DNA of 46,668 nucleotides, taken from NCBI RefSeq assembly GCF_017114995.1, contig NZ_JABXKL010000025.1:1-46668 (forward strand), written 5' to 3'. Of the stretch, positions 34,922-43,057 are shown one piece after another. A program made the translations under genes and the position numbers. A model generated the notes under the pieces. That model did no database searches. It was not told where the DNA came from and saw nothing but the letters and a program-made list of their open reading frames with translations. Numbering within the stretch: the first letter of the stretch is position 1; each line of letters starts with the position of its first letter. The stretch comes from Nostoc sp. NMS9 (lineage in GTDB: Bacteria; Cyanobacteriota; Cyanobacteriia; Cyanobacteriales; Nostocaceae).

Positions 34922-35929
34922 ATGAATACGCTACTAAAAGATGTCTTTGGGGTTTTTAAATTTGCTGAAGGGCTTTATGCAGGAATTAGAAAAATATTAG
35001 TTCCACCCAAAGCTTATTCTTGGCAGACATTTATTTATTTAAGTATTTTTTCTTGGGTACTTTCATATTGTGCCACAGGTTATATCAAAGATATAATTGC
35101 CTTTTTCGGTTGGTTATTTTTAATTGCTGGTACAGCTTGGTATACAACTGAAGATCCTTTGAGAGTTCCTGGGACTTTTATGCCAGTCGGGGCAGTGATC
35201 ACTGGATTCTTAGTCAGTGTTTTTGCATTTGGAGATCAACGAGATGTAATTACACCCAGAACAATCGTTTTTTGGCCAACAATTTCAGCACTGATTACGG
35301 CAATACCAGAGTTTATTGAAGGAAATGATACTGATGCAAAAGCTCGCATTCCTAAGCCAGAAGACCGCCAAAGAATCATAATTTTAGTTGCTAGTAGTAT
35401 GCTGCTAAGTTGCTGGATTCAGTTTCACTTTGTGACGGATAATTGGTTACGACAATATCCCAGTTTGCAGGCAGATACTTTTAAACATAGTACCTTTATT
35501 GTTAGAACAGAAGAAGCAGTAAAAATTCCCCAAAACGGCGTTGTAATTCTAGAGAAACTTCAACCAATAGTAGTAGAACAAATAGCTCAAAGACCTTGGT
35601 CCGAAGTAGAGAAATGGTTGCTAGATGCAAAACAGCGGGTAGGAAATCTGGGTAGGGAAATCATTAAAAAGAACCTAAGTAAATATGAAGAGAAGGAACT
35701 ATGGCGCGTTGAACCGCGTGTAACTAATACGAAGTCTGGATATATATTAGATTTATTAAGTATTTGGATAGGCCCGAGTTCTAACCCACGAGGCTATTAC
35801 TTAAAAAAATCTTGTCGCATTGAACCAGTTGCAGCAGCCAATAATTCAGAGAATAAGATTACAGTTGCAGAAATTGAATGCGATCGCGCCAGTAAATTAA
35901 TTTCTGGTTCACCGCCTCCGCAGCAGTGA
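34922..35929 (+). CDS. fraD: filament integrity / septal junction protein FraD
   Basis: The 335-residue protein has about five N-terminal membrane helices (35-165, e.g. SWQTFIYLSIFSWVLSYCAT), a last one near IIILVASSMLLSCWIQFHFV, and then a periplasmic domain with a charged helical stretch (EVEKWLLDAKQRVGNLGREI, about 235-255) likely to form the coiled coil known in FraD. In Anabaena FraD is part of the septal junction plug module. A strong ribosome site (AAGGAGG) lies just before the ATG. It is the middle gene of fraCDE; 125 bp of tandem repeats separate it from fraE. Confidence 0.85.
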   Translation: MNTLLKDVFGVFKFAEGLYAGIRKILVPPKAYSWQTFIYLSIFSWVLSYCATGYIKDIIAFFGWLFLIAGTAWYTTEDPLRVPGTFMPVGAVITGFLVSVFAFGDQRDVITPRTIVFWPTISALITAIPEFIEGNDTDAKARIPKPEDRQRIIILVASSMLLSCWIQFHFVTDNWLRQYPSLQADTFKHSTFIVRTEEAVKIPQNGVVILEKLQPIVVEQIAQRPWSEVEKWLLDAKQRVGNLGREIIKKNLSKYEEKELWRVEPRVTNTKSGYILDLLSIWIGPSSNPRGYYLKKSCRIEPVAAANNSENKITVAEIECDRASKLISGSPPPQQ

Positions 35930-35949
35930 AGAGTGGGGCAGGGGTGCAG

Positions 35950-36057
35950 AGGAGCAGGGGAGCAGGGGAGCAGGGGAGCAGGGGGAAGAATAATAAAATT
36001 ACCTCTTTCCCCTCTGCCTTTTCCCAATAACAAATGACAAATGACAAATGACAAATG
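35950..36057. repeat. short tandem repeats between fraD and fraE
   Basis: Two tandem repeats occur. An octamer GGGGAGCA-type repeat covers about 35950-35985 in roughly four units. A heptamer ACAAATG is repeated four times at 36030-36057. The last heptamer contains the fraE start codon. Such heptamers are STRR elements typical of heterocystous cyanobacteria. Confidence 0.88.
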
Positions 36058-36834
36058 ACTATTAACAGAATTTTTGTATTGGCAAAGAATGTGTTTCAGG
36101 AAGTGGTACGCGATCGCATCCTATATATTATTGGTTTTTATGCGCTAGTACTCGCCACTGCCTTCCGCGTCCTTCCTGAATTTGCAGCTACGGCTGAAGA
36201 TAAAATGTTTTTAGACTTTGGAATGGCGGCGATGAATGCCATCGGGTTAATTATTACGATATTCATTGGTACAGGACTAATTAATAAAGAAATTGAAAAA
36301 CGCACTGTTTTAGTATTAATTGCTAAACCTGTTAGTCGCAGCGAAATTATCGTCGGCAAATATTTGGGTTTATCCGCAGTCCTAGCTGTGCTTGTCGCCA
36401 CGATGACAGCAATTTATCTGATATTTCTGCAATTTGGCAATATTCCTCATCCTACAGCAAGCATTCTAATTGCTGCAATTTTCTTATTTTTGCAGTTGTC
36501 ATTAATTACTGCCGTGGCTATTACCTTCGGTGTTTTTACTGCTTCTCTGCTAGCGACTGTTTTAACCTTTGCGGTATATTTAATCGGAAATATTACTCAA
36601 GATTTAGTACAACTTGGTCGTCTTAGCCGTAACCCTGGTATGGAACGTCTAACTCAAGCTTTGTTTCTTTTCTTGCCAGATTTATCTCGATTAGATTTGA
36701 AAAATGATGCCGTTTATGGTTTGCAAGCACTACCTGACACCACTGCACTGATTATGAATGCTAGTTATGGCTTACTTTATAGTGCCATGTTGTTAGCGAT
36801 CGCTATTTTTATCTTTTCAAAACGCGAATTTTAG
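36055..36834 (+). CDS. fraE: ABC-2-type permease FraE
   Basis: The 259-residue protein has six hydrophobic segments and the ABC-2 permease pattern: VFQEVVRDRILYIIGFYALV at the N-terminus, then IGTGLINKEIEKRTVLVLIA with KPVSRSEIIVGKYLG. In Anabaena FraE is required for filament integrity and heterocyst maturation. The ATP-binding partner is not encoded nearby. The start ATG lies within the last of four ACAAATG repeats and there is no Shine-Dalgarno, unlike fraD; MTINRIFVLAKN is nevertheless the natural N-terminus. Confidence 0.87.
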   Translation: MTINRIFVLAKNVFQEVVRDRILYIIGFYALVLATAFRVLPEFAATAEDKMFLDFGMAAMNAIGLIITIFIGTGLINKEIEKRTVLVLIAKPVSRSEIIVGKYLGLSAVLAVLVATMTAIYLIFLQFGNIPHPTASILIAAIFLFLQLSLITAVAITFGVFTASLLATVLTFAVYLIGNITQDLVQLGRLSRNPGMERLTQALFLFLPDLSRLDLKNDAVYGLQALPDTTALIMNASYGLLYSAMLLAIAIFIFSKREF

Positions 36835-37011
36835 GCATCGGGCGGTTGAGGCAAGCAGGGGAGAAAGAATTATTAGAATTAAGGTGATTTCTAGCAAAGA
36901 ATTTACCAATAAAGGTAAAATGTACCCTTGATGAAAAAGAAACAGGAGCAAGCATTTGGATACGTTAGCCACAGCAGGCGCACCCAAATCATTTCTCGCA
37001 ATTTATCTATT

Positions 37012-37902
37012 CTAATCAGATGTTAGTTCAATAGTGCGATCGCGTATTTTTAAATCAAAACCTTCTCGACGACAAATAATGTCATAGTAAACTATAGATT
37101 TAATAGATTGCCAAAAGGGCATCAATATTATGCCATTGATTAAATTTGAAATCATCAGTGGTAATGCACTGATAAACATTTCATTTTCATTAGCCCAATC
37201 TCCAGATAACAATAGGGAGATTAGTTGTCTTAAAATGTTGAATCCTATACTATAAATCAACCATCCTAAAATTTGTATAGGTAAAGTAATTACAAATGAT
37301 ATGAATATAATGGCAATAATTCGCCATGTTAAACCCTTGCTTAGTTCTCTACTTCTCTTAATTGCGCCAATGGAGTTAGTATCATCTTCTATTGCTAGAG
37401 GTAAATCAGTAATGAAGAAACGCGAGTAAAACCACAGAGGGCTGAAATAAACAGGTATAGCTGTCGGAATAATGATGATTCTAAATATAGTATTGTCAAA
37501 AGGATTTGCTTGATTGATTGGTTGAGATATGGCACCAAAAATTGTTGCTAATATTCCATATATTATTCCGGCAATTATTGAAATTCCAATGTAAAAAATA
37601 AAAAATTGTAGTAAACATATTAATATAACTAGGATTACAGTTATGAGAAACTGCCAAAATCTTTTTTTAATCTGAATTTTTGCAACTTTTGTTTCAGGCT
37701 GACCACTAATTTCACTAAACGCTAAACAGGAAATTAAACCAGCGAACGCATAAAATTTTGCCCATCCATAAATCGGGACTATTAACCATAAATGGGCAAA
37801 TAATGACAAGCGAGAAAATTTTTTGAAATTTGAACGATATAGATAGCTAGCAAGGCTAACAATATTACCAATATTAAACTGCTGCATAAGATTTGGAAGC
37901 AT
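37012..37902 (-). CDS. polytopic membrane protein, GDPD-membrane-domain/DUF975-like
   Basis: The 296-residue protein has about six helices. Conserved-type features are the long amphipathic motif DDTNSIGAIKRSRELSKGLT between helices 4 and 5, and the C-terminal YYDIICRREGFDLKIRDRTI. This end is typical of glycerophosphodiesterase-membrane-domain and DUF975-like cyanobacterial proteins of unknown function. It is convergent with fraE and is not part of that operon. Base composition is strongly AT-rich. Confidence 0.7.
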   Translation of the reverse strand: MLPNLMQQFNIGNIVSLASYLYRSNFKKFSRLSLFAHLWLIVPIYGWAKFYAFAGLISCLAFSEISGQPETKVAKIQIKKRFWQFLITVILVILICLLQFFIFYIGISIIAGIIYGILATIFGAISQPINQANPFDNTIFRIIIIPTAIPVYFSPLWFYSRFFITDLPLAIEDDTNSIGAIKRSRELSKGLTWRIIAIIFISFVITLPIQILGWLIYSIGFNILRQLISLLLSGDWANENEMFISALPLMISNLINGIILMPFWQSIKSIVYYDIICRREGFDLKIRDRTIELTSD

Positions 37903-38255
37903 AGGAACTAGGGACTAGGGATTAGGAACTAAGAACTAGGGAAAGGATGCAGGAGGAAGATTTATCTTCCTTGCTTCGTACTCCCTGCTCCCATGCCTGA
38001 TACCCATTCCCCAATCCCCGATACCCAATCCCTATTAAGGGGTTGTACTGACATGATGGCGTGGGTAGCCTATTGCTTTCTCGTGTTCCTGTAATAACCC
38101 CATTAATATAGGTCAAATGTGTCATTTTCTAAAAGTGACACAAAATGACAAATTCGTTTTTTCAGATTCAATCTTCTGAAAGCTATAGTCAGTAAGCAAT
38201 GCGGGTGACACAAACATTTTACTGAGATAAAAAACTAAAACCTGATACAAGCAAG
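37903..38255. other. intergenic region with TGACA repeats
   Basis: Repeats of GGATTAGGAACTAAGAACTA type follow the membrane protein start. Further on, TGTGTCA (38118-38124) and TGACACA (38136-38142) form a 7-bp inverted repeat, and TGACA recurs near 38146 and 38209. No frame is convincing. Confidence 0.5.
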
Positions 38256-38411
38256 CTATTTTGTACGTAGATAAGCCCCACAAAACCACAATTCCCCACG
38301 GCGATCGCTGTAGTGAATCATCAAAGAACCTGTTCCACTAATAATATGATTTATGCCATGAAGCTTAAGCTGATTGAGAACTAAAAACGAAAAATTAAGG
38401 TTTTCAAGCAC
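38256..38411 (-). other. possible 51-codon ORF or gene fragment
   Basis: From a GTG at 38411 the frame reads LENLNFSFLVLNQLKLHGIN, HIISGTGSLMIHYSDRRGEL and WFCGAYLRTK, then TAG. The composition is protein-like and the frame extends slightly further upstream to a TAA, so it may be the end of a lost gene. No family recognised and no ribosome site. The remaining 38412-38729 contains inverted AT-rich repeat arms (ATTGGGTTTTGGG and CCCCAAAACCC) but no gene. Confidence 0.35.
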
Positions 38412-38729
38412 ATTTAACGAGTCGTATTAATTACAGCTTAAGGATTACTTATCATATAATGAATATTTATAATTAATGCTTAAGTCGTATTAACTAAGGC
38501 TTCAAGACTTCTCGGTTAAGCATTTTTAATTCAGAATTGGGTTTTGGGAAAAGATTAAGGGTTATAAGATTTTTTCTTTCCCTTTCCTCTTCCCCAAAAC
38601 CCGAGAAGTATTGGGTTTCAAGTTTACTTATTCTGACTTTTGAATTCTGAATGATGCTGCATCTCGCTTCCATGCAGAGCATGAAAACGAAATCACAAGA
38701 TTATCTCACTTTGCCAGAGCTACTTCTAG

Positions 38730-39395
38730 CTAATAAATAACTATCTGAGGTTGCTCAATTGTACCATCAGGCATGATAGTATCTCGCAACTTCGCATAAA
38801 TCAAATTTGTCTTCCAAAGGTTTGCCTTATTCAAGTTTGCTTTAGTTAAATTTGCCCATGTGAAGTCTGCACTAGTTAAGTTAGCCTCAGTCAAATTCGC
38901 TTCTAGTAATTTTGCTCCACATAGCTTTGCTCCTGTGAGATTTGCAAAACTTAAGTTAGCTTCAATCAGCGATGCTTCAATTAATTTGGCTTCACTTAAG
39001 TCTGCTTCTCTCAAATCCACATCACATAAAGAAGTACCCCAAAGGTTACTACCTATGAATTTCACTCGCCATAAGAAAGTTCCGCACAAATTTGCTCGTG
39101 TTAAATCAGCATTAGTCAAATTGGCTTCACATAAAGATGCTTCATACAAATTAGCTTCACGTAAGCTAGCTTGCATCAAATTTGCGCCACTTAAATTAGC
39201 ACGAGTCAGAACACAGCCAGACAAATTTGCATCACGCAAATCTGCTCCAATTAAATTAATGCCACTTAAATCGATTCCTTTCAGGTCGATTCCTCTCAAG
39301 TCACATCCACTGAAATCCCGACGCTGAAAATATTTATTTGTGATTTGACTTAAAATAAATTCCTGTTGTTGAGTATAATTTTTCATGGTATTCAC
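38730..39395 (-). CDS. pentapeptide-repeat protein, 221 aa
   Basis: After about 25 non-repeat residues (MNTMKNYTQQQEFILSQITN) nearly the whole chain is A(N/D)L-x-x pentapeptides, for example SGANLMQASLREANLYEASL, about 34 units. These form a right-handed quadrilateral beta-helix. There is no signal peptide or extra domain. Such proteins are very common in Nostoc and their roles are mostly unknown. The end is a short non-repeat RDTIMPDGTIEQPQIVIY. Tail motif PDGT is common in cyanobacterial members. Confidence 0.92.
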   Translation of the reverse strand: MNTMKNYTQQQEFILSQITNKYFQRRDFSGCDLRGIDLKGIDLSGINLIGADLRDANLSGCVLTRANLSGANLMQASLREANLYEASLCEANLTNADLTRANLCGTFLWRVKFIGSNLWGTSLCDVDLREADLSEAKLIEASLIEANLSFANLTGAKLCGAKLLEANLTEANLTSADFTWANLTKANLNKANLWKTNLIYAKLRDTIMPDGTIEQPQIVIY

Positions 39396-39657
39396 CTCTG
39401 GGTGTAATTGATCTCAAAGGTTGAGTGTGGTAGTTACCGTATATTGAGAGTACACCGCAAACGGAGATTAGCTCAGTAAATAATCAAAAATAAATTAACA
39501 AAAAATCGGCAATCACTTGAAAATACGTTTTTTCGGGGTTTTTAAAACAAAAAATGCTGACATAAGTCAGGAAATATTAATATAACAGGAATCATGTTGC
39601 TTACTCCAAATTCCAAATTAGGATAAGTAATCTCAATATACCCTTTTGTTGCTTTCA

Positions 39658-41499
39658 CTACTGCGCTTTTTGATTTACTTGTAACCAAATTTCTAAACTA
39701 GCAAGCAACCACAGCTTGACTCCATAACGACTCCAGGTATCTCCTTGATAGTTTAACCAATTATGAATTGGCAACTGGTTTAAGTAAGGAGTAATACATG
39801 CATTTTTATTGAGCAATAAATCTCTGGCTTCTTGCTGCCAATATTTCCGAAATCCTAACTGCACGGGTACCATCATACCACTTTTGGGACGATGAATAAT
39901 TTTGTCTGGTAAAATATCTGCGTTCGTCGTACCCCTACGGGGAAGTAAGCTACGCGCAGCGTCTGTCTGCAACACGCTGCGCGAACGTAGAGAAGACGTA
40001 CCGTAGGTAATCGCTTGCTTTAAAACTGCTTTTTCTTCGACTCCAGAAAGCTTATACTCTGGAGGTATCTCCATGCTTAAGTCTACTATTCGTTGGTCAA
40101 ACAGAGGAGAACGACCTTGCAAAAGAGCAGCTTGAGTCAAGTTACTGACTTTCGTCAAAATTTGGTCAGCGCCTTTAAATTTGATATTCATTGCCATCAA
40201 ACGATTCAGATAGCTAGCTTGAGAATATAAATCTTCTGCAAAAACCCAAGGCGCTGTTTGTACTGCTGTCCAAACTTCTGGTTTTAAAAGTTGCGGTAAG
40301 TCAACAGCACACTTTTGAAAGGAAATTAAATAAGCTTGCAATGCATCTTGATTGGTGACAGAGCCATATAAACTATTTATTAGCATGGGCTGATTTTTTG
40401 GCCCACCAAAACAGGGGTCGCCACCTTCACCATTTAAAACTACTTCTACGCTTTCTCTTGCAAGTCGTCCTAGCAACAGGTTGGGAACAGTCAGTGGGTC
40501 GCCAATGGGGTCATCTAAATAAGCCATTGTTTCTGGCAAGCGTGACCACATTTCCTTAAAAGTAATTTCTAAAATGTGGTGCTGCGTCTGACAATGGGAT
40601 GCAACGAGACTGGAAAATTCTAACTCATTAGGACATTCCGAACCAAAATGAATCGAGAAGGTGTGGACTGGTGCTTTATGGAATTTTGCTACTAAAGCAG
40701 TGATACTGCTAGAGTCCAAACCACCAGAAAGAAAAACGCCAACGGGTTCATTTGCTGGTGGTAAATATTCTTGAACAACTTGGTCTAGAAGTTCTCGCAA
40801 GCGATCGCCATGCCATGCTAAGGGTTGATCAATTGCGATAATCTGTTCTTGAAGCTGCCAATAAGCTGTAACTTTGTAGTCAGGAAATTCTAAAACGGTT
40901 CCAGGTCGCAGTTCTCGCACCTGTTCCCAAAGGGTTCGTTCGCCGGGAACAAAAGCACAACAAAGATAATCTCGCAACGCCACCAAATCTAAATCAGATG
41001 AACGATGGGGTGCTAAAGTTCTCAGTTGAGGCGCAATCCAACGAACTGAACCAGTGGTAGTGTAATAGAGAGTACGAACACCGATGCGATCGCGAATCAA
41101 TCTCAACATCTGTTTCTCTCTATCCCAAACCACTAGCGCAAACATCCCCACAAGTTGGCTAAGACTTTCATTACCCCATCGTTCCCAAAGATTGGCCACC
41201 AGTTGCAGAGAACTTCCTTGAAAGCTATCCGGTTCAATTCCCAACTTTTGCAGCAACTGCACTCGGTTAGTTAACCAAACATCACCAACAGCAACAAATT
41301 GTCCTCTAGAACTGATTGCTAATTTCTCCATCGGAAATTCCGAAGTTGTGCGTGGTAAAATTACAGAAATTTTTTCGTCTCGCCAAGCTATATCTTCATA
41401 ATTTACATTAATTTTTCCCCACGCTACGCGCCAGGTTGGGTTAGTTTTGATCAACTCGATTTTAGGAGATTTACGATTTTTAAACGCATCAAATAGCAT
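39658..41499 (-). CDS. asparagine-synthase-like protein without the glutaminase cysteine
   Basis: The 613-residue protein has an N-terminal class II amidotransferase-like domain (QLVGMFALVVWDREKQMLRL then RDRIGVRTLYY), and a C-terminal synthase domain with PP-loop VGVFLSGGLDSSSI (about 250-263) and VVLNGEGGDPCFGG. The chain begins MLFDAF, not MC, so the Cys2 nucleophile of true AsnB is absent and glutamine cannot be hydrolysed in the usual way. A role as beta-lactam-synthetase-like, lasso-cyclase-like or ammonia-using amide ligase is possible, but unproven. Between QAI and ADILPDKIIHRPKSGM there are 29 extra residues encoded by a small repeat (39922-40008). They precede the conserved RPKSGM motif and may affect function. 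Confidence 0.85.
   Translation of the reverse strand: MLFDAFKNRKSPKIELIKTNPTWRVAWGKINVNYEDIAWRDEKISVILPRTTSEFPMEKLAISSRGQFVAVGDVWLTNRVQLLQKLGIEPDSFQGSSLQLVANLWERWGNESLSQLVGMFALVVWDREKQMLRLIRDRIGVRTLYYTTTGSVRWIAPQLRTLAPHRSSDLDLVALRDYLCCAFVPGERTLWEQVRELRPGTVLEFPDYKVTAYWQLQEQIIAIDQPLAWHGDRLRELLDQVVQEYLPPANEPVGVFLSGGLDSSSITALVAKFHKAPVHTFSIHFGSECPNELEFSSLVASHCQTQHHILEITFKEMWSRLPETMAYLDDPIGDPLTVPNLLLGRLARESVEVVLNGEGGDPCFGGPKNQPMLINSLYGSVTNQDALQAYLISFQKCAVDLPQLLKPEVWTAVQTAPWVFAEDLYSQASYLNRLMAMNIKFKGADQILTKVSNLTQAALLQGRSPLFDQRIVDLSMEIPPEYKLSGVEEKAVLKQAITYGTSSLRSRSVLQTDAARSLLPRRGTTNADILPDKIIHRPKSGMMVPVQLGFRKYWQQEARDLLLNKNACITPYLNQLPIHNWLNYQGDTWSRYGVKLWLLASLEIWLQVNQKAQ
39922..40008. repeat. 87-bp small-repeat insertion in the asparagine-synthase-like gene
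   Basis: This 87-bp block (29 codons) contains GCTACGCGCAGCGTCTGTCT, ACGCTGCGCGAACGTAGAGA and GTACCCCTACGGGG, all known styles of Nostoc small dispersed repeats; related pieces are at 14852-14940 and 22705-22722. It interrupts what in homologues reads AIADILPDKI without changing the frame. Confidence 0.75.
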
Positions 41500-41565
41500 G
41501 GGAAATTTTCAACGCATAATTCAGTAAGAATCCCACTCCCAATCACCTAAGAGCAAGCGAGGCTA

Positions 41566-41702
41566 TGGTGTACACACAAGTCTTTCTGACCCCCTCTAAC
41601 TCCCCTTTTCCAAAGCTACGGTGTACACACAAGTCTTTCTGACCCCCTCTAACTCCCCCGATGCCTTGGGGGAGAACCGGACATTTATTTCCCCCCAAGG
41701 CA
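41566..41702. repeat. 39-bp direct repeat plus palindrome
   Basis: The 39-bp unit starting GGTGTACACACAAGTCTTTC occurs at 41566-41604 and 41619-41657. It is followed by arms ATGCCTTGGGGG (41660-41671) and CCCCCAAGGCAT (41691-41702), a 12-bp perfect stem with a 19-nt loop. The block lies between the prenyltransferase (upstream is 42620) and the asparagine-synthase-like gene on the minus strand and could act as a terminator-like barrier. Confidence 0.75.
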
Positions 41703-41738
41703 TTGGGGGGATTAAGGGGGGTAAATCCAATTTACTTC

Positions 41739-42620
41739 TTATAAAGATCCAGCAATCATCCCAGCAAGTAAAATAAAACCAATCCACACGTTTTGCTGGA
41801 ACATCTTACCATAAGCAGAATTAGCTAAGTATCGCTTTCTTAATCGCAGAGACTGCCAAACCCATCCGATAGTAGCAACTGCAAGGCTAATCCAAAAGGC
41901 TAAGTGCAGATGTATAACTACACCTAACCAAGACAATAACAAGATTGTGCCAGCAAAGAAAATTCCAATGGCTAGAGGGGCATAATTACCAAAAAATAGG
42001 GCGCTAGAATTAACACCAATGCGGCGATCGTCTTCCTTGTCGCTCATGGCGTAAACTGTATCAAATCCCAATGTCCACAGTACAGTGGCGCCCCAAAGTA
42101 ACCAAGTTGCTTGGGAAATGGTTTGTGTTACCGCACTCCAGCTAATCAATACCCCAAAACCCCAAGCGATGGAAAGCACCAGTTGTGGTACAGCAAACAC
42201 CCGCTTTGCACCTGGATAAAGCAGAATTACAGGTACTGCTGCTACGCATAACCAGAAACTCAGGGGGTTAAGATAAAAGGCCAAGACTGCTGCACAAGCT
42301 AAAGATACGATCGCGACTATAATCCCAACTTTCACAGATAAGGCGCGAGAAGCGAGAGGGCGATCGCGTGTTCTCTCTACTTCTGGATCGATATTCCGAT
42401 CCCACAAATCATTGACAACACACCCAGTCGCACTCGTGGCCAGAGTACCCAATATAATCACACCAACCAGAGGTAAAGGCGGTTTTCCTGAAGCTGCCAA
42501 AAACACAGCCCAAAGGGCAGGAATCATTAAAATTAACCGCCCTTCTGGTTTATGCCAGCGTAAAAGCCGGATAATTACAAGCCAAATTGGTGACTGGGGG
42601 CGTTCTGGCGTCGTTAACAT
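41739..42620 (-). CDS. ubiA: 4-hydroxybenzoate polyprenyl(solanesyl)transferase, UbiA family
   Basis: The 293-residue enzyme has about nine membrane helices and the two Asp-rich motifs of UbiA proteins: NDLWDRNID (70-78) with ERTRDRPLAS, and SDKEDDRRIG near 200. In cyanobacteria it attaches the solanesyl chain to 4-hydroxybenzoate, the committed step toward plastoquinone-9. I start at ATG 42620 (MLTTPERPQ). A longer frame to 42725 exists, but its 35 extra codons come from eight GGGCATT repeats (42631-42686) and have no protein character. There is no clear Shine-Dalgarno, since the repeat lies where it should be. Divergent from ppx, as in other Nostocales. Confidence 0.92.
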   Translation of the reverse strand: MLTTPERPQSPIWLVIIRLLRWHKPEGRLILMIPALWAVFLAASGKPPLPLVGVIILGTLATSATGCVVNDLWDRNIDPEVERTRDRPLASRALSVKVGIIVAIVSLACAAVLAFYLNPLSFWLCVAAVPVILLYPGAKRVFAVPQLVLSIAWGFGVLISWSAVTQTISQATWLLWGATVLWTLGFDTVYAMSDKEDDRRIGVNSSALFFGNYAPLAIGIFFAGTILLLSWLGVVIHLHLAFWISLAVATIGWVWQSLRLRKRYLANSAYGKMFQQNVWIGFILLAGMIAGSL

Positions 42621-42630
42621 AGGATTGAGG

Positions 42631-42686
42631 GGGCATTGGGCATTGGGCATTGGGCATTGGGCATTGGGCATTGGGCATTGGGCATT
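42631..42686. repeat. STRR heptamer (GGGCATT) x8 upstream of ubiA
   Basis: Eight uninterrupted copies of GGGCATT end 10 nt before the ubiA start codon. In the mRNA they read AATGCCC repeated, giving several out-of-phase AUGs. Confidence 0.95.
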
Positions 42687-43057
42687 GGTTATTTCTCCCC
42701 TTGCTTCTTTGCTTCTATGCCCCATTCCCTATTCTCTAATTCATACTTCTTTACATCTATAGAATAACGTTATTTGTTATTTGTAAAAACATAACCCAAA
42801 GTGGCAACTTTAAATATCTTTAAATAGCCACTAAGGTTATAAATAGTAGGGTGAATATACATAGCTCAGTTACCCTCGACCAAACTGAGTTGCGAATGCT
42901 GAGTATTTTTTAATTTACTCAATATTCAGCGGTGGCTCAACTTCCTGCTACCGCTAACAGCACTCAGTCTGAGCAAGTGTGTTGTCAGAAATATCAGTGC
43001 TAGCTACCCCGACATATCACCGTTTGCCATCATTTCTTAATAAAGAGAGAAAACTAG
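42687..43057. other. intergenic region between ubiA and ppx
   Basis: This holds the divergent promoters of both genes. GTGGCAACTTTAAA and TTTAAATAGCCAC (about 42802-42832) form an imperfect dyad. I see no confident -10/-35 pair and no gene. Confidence 0.4.

Noticed and set aside
38494..38682. 62-codon minus-strand frame
   Set aside because: It spans an inverted repeat and translates to low-quality sequence with no ribosome site.
42621..42725. N-terminal extension of the prenyltransferase
   Set aside because: The 35 codons are NAQCPMP-type translations of the GGGCATT heptamers and do not resemble UbiA N-termini.
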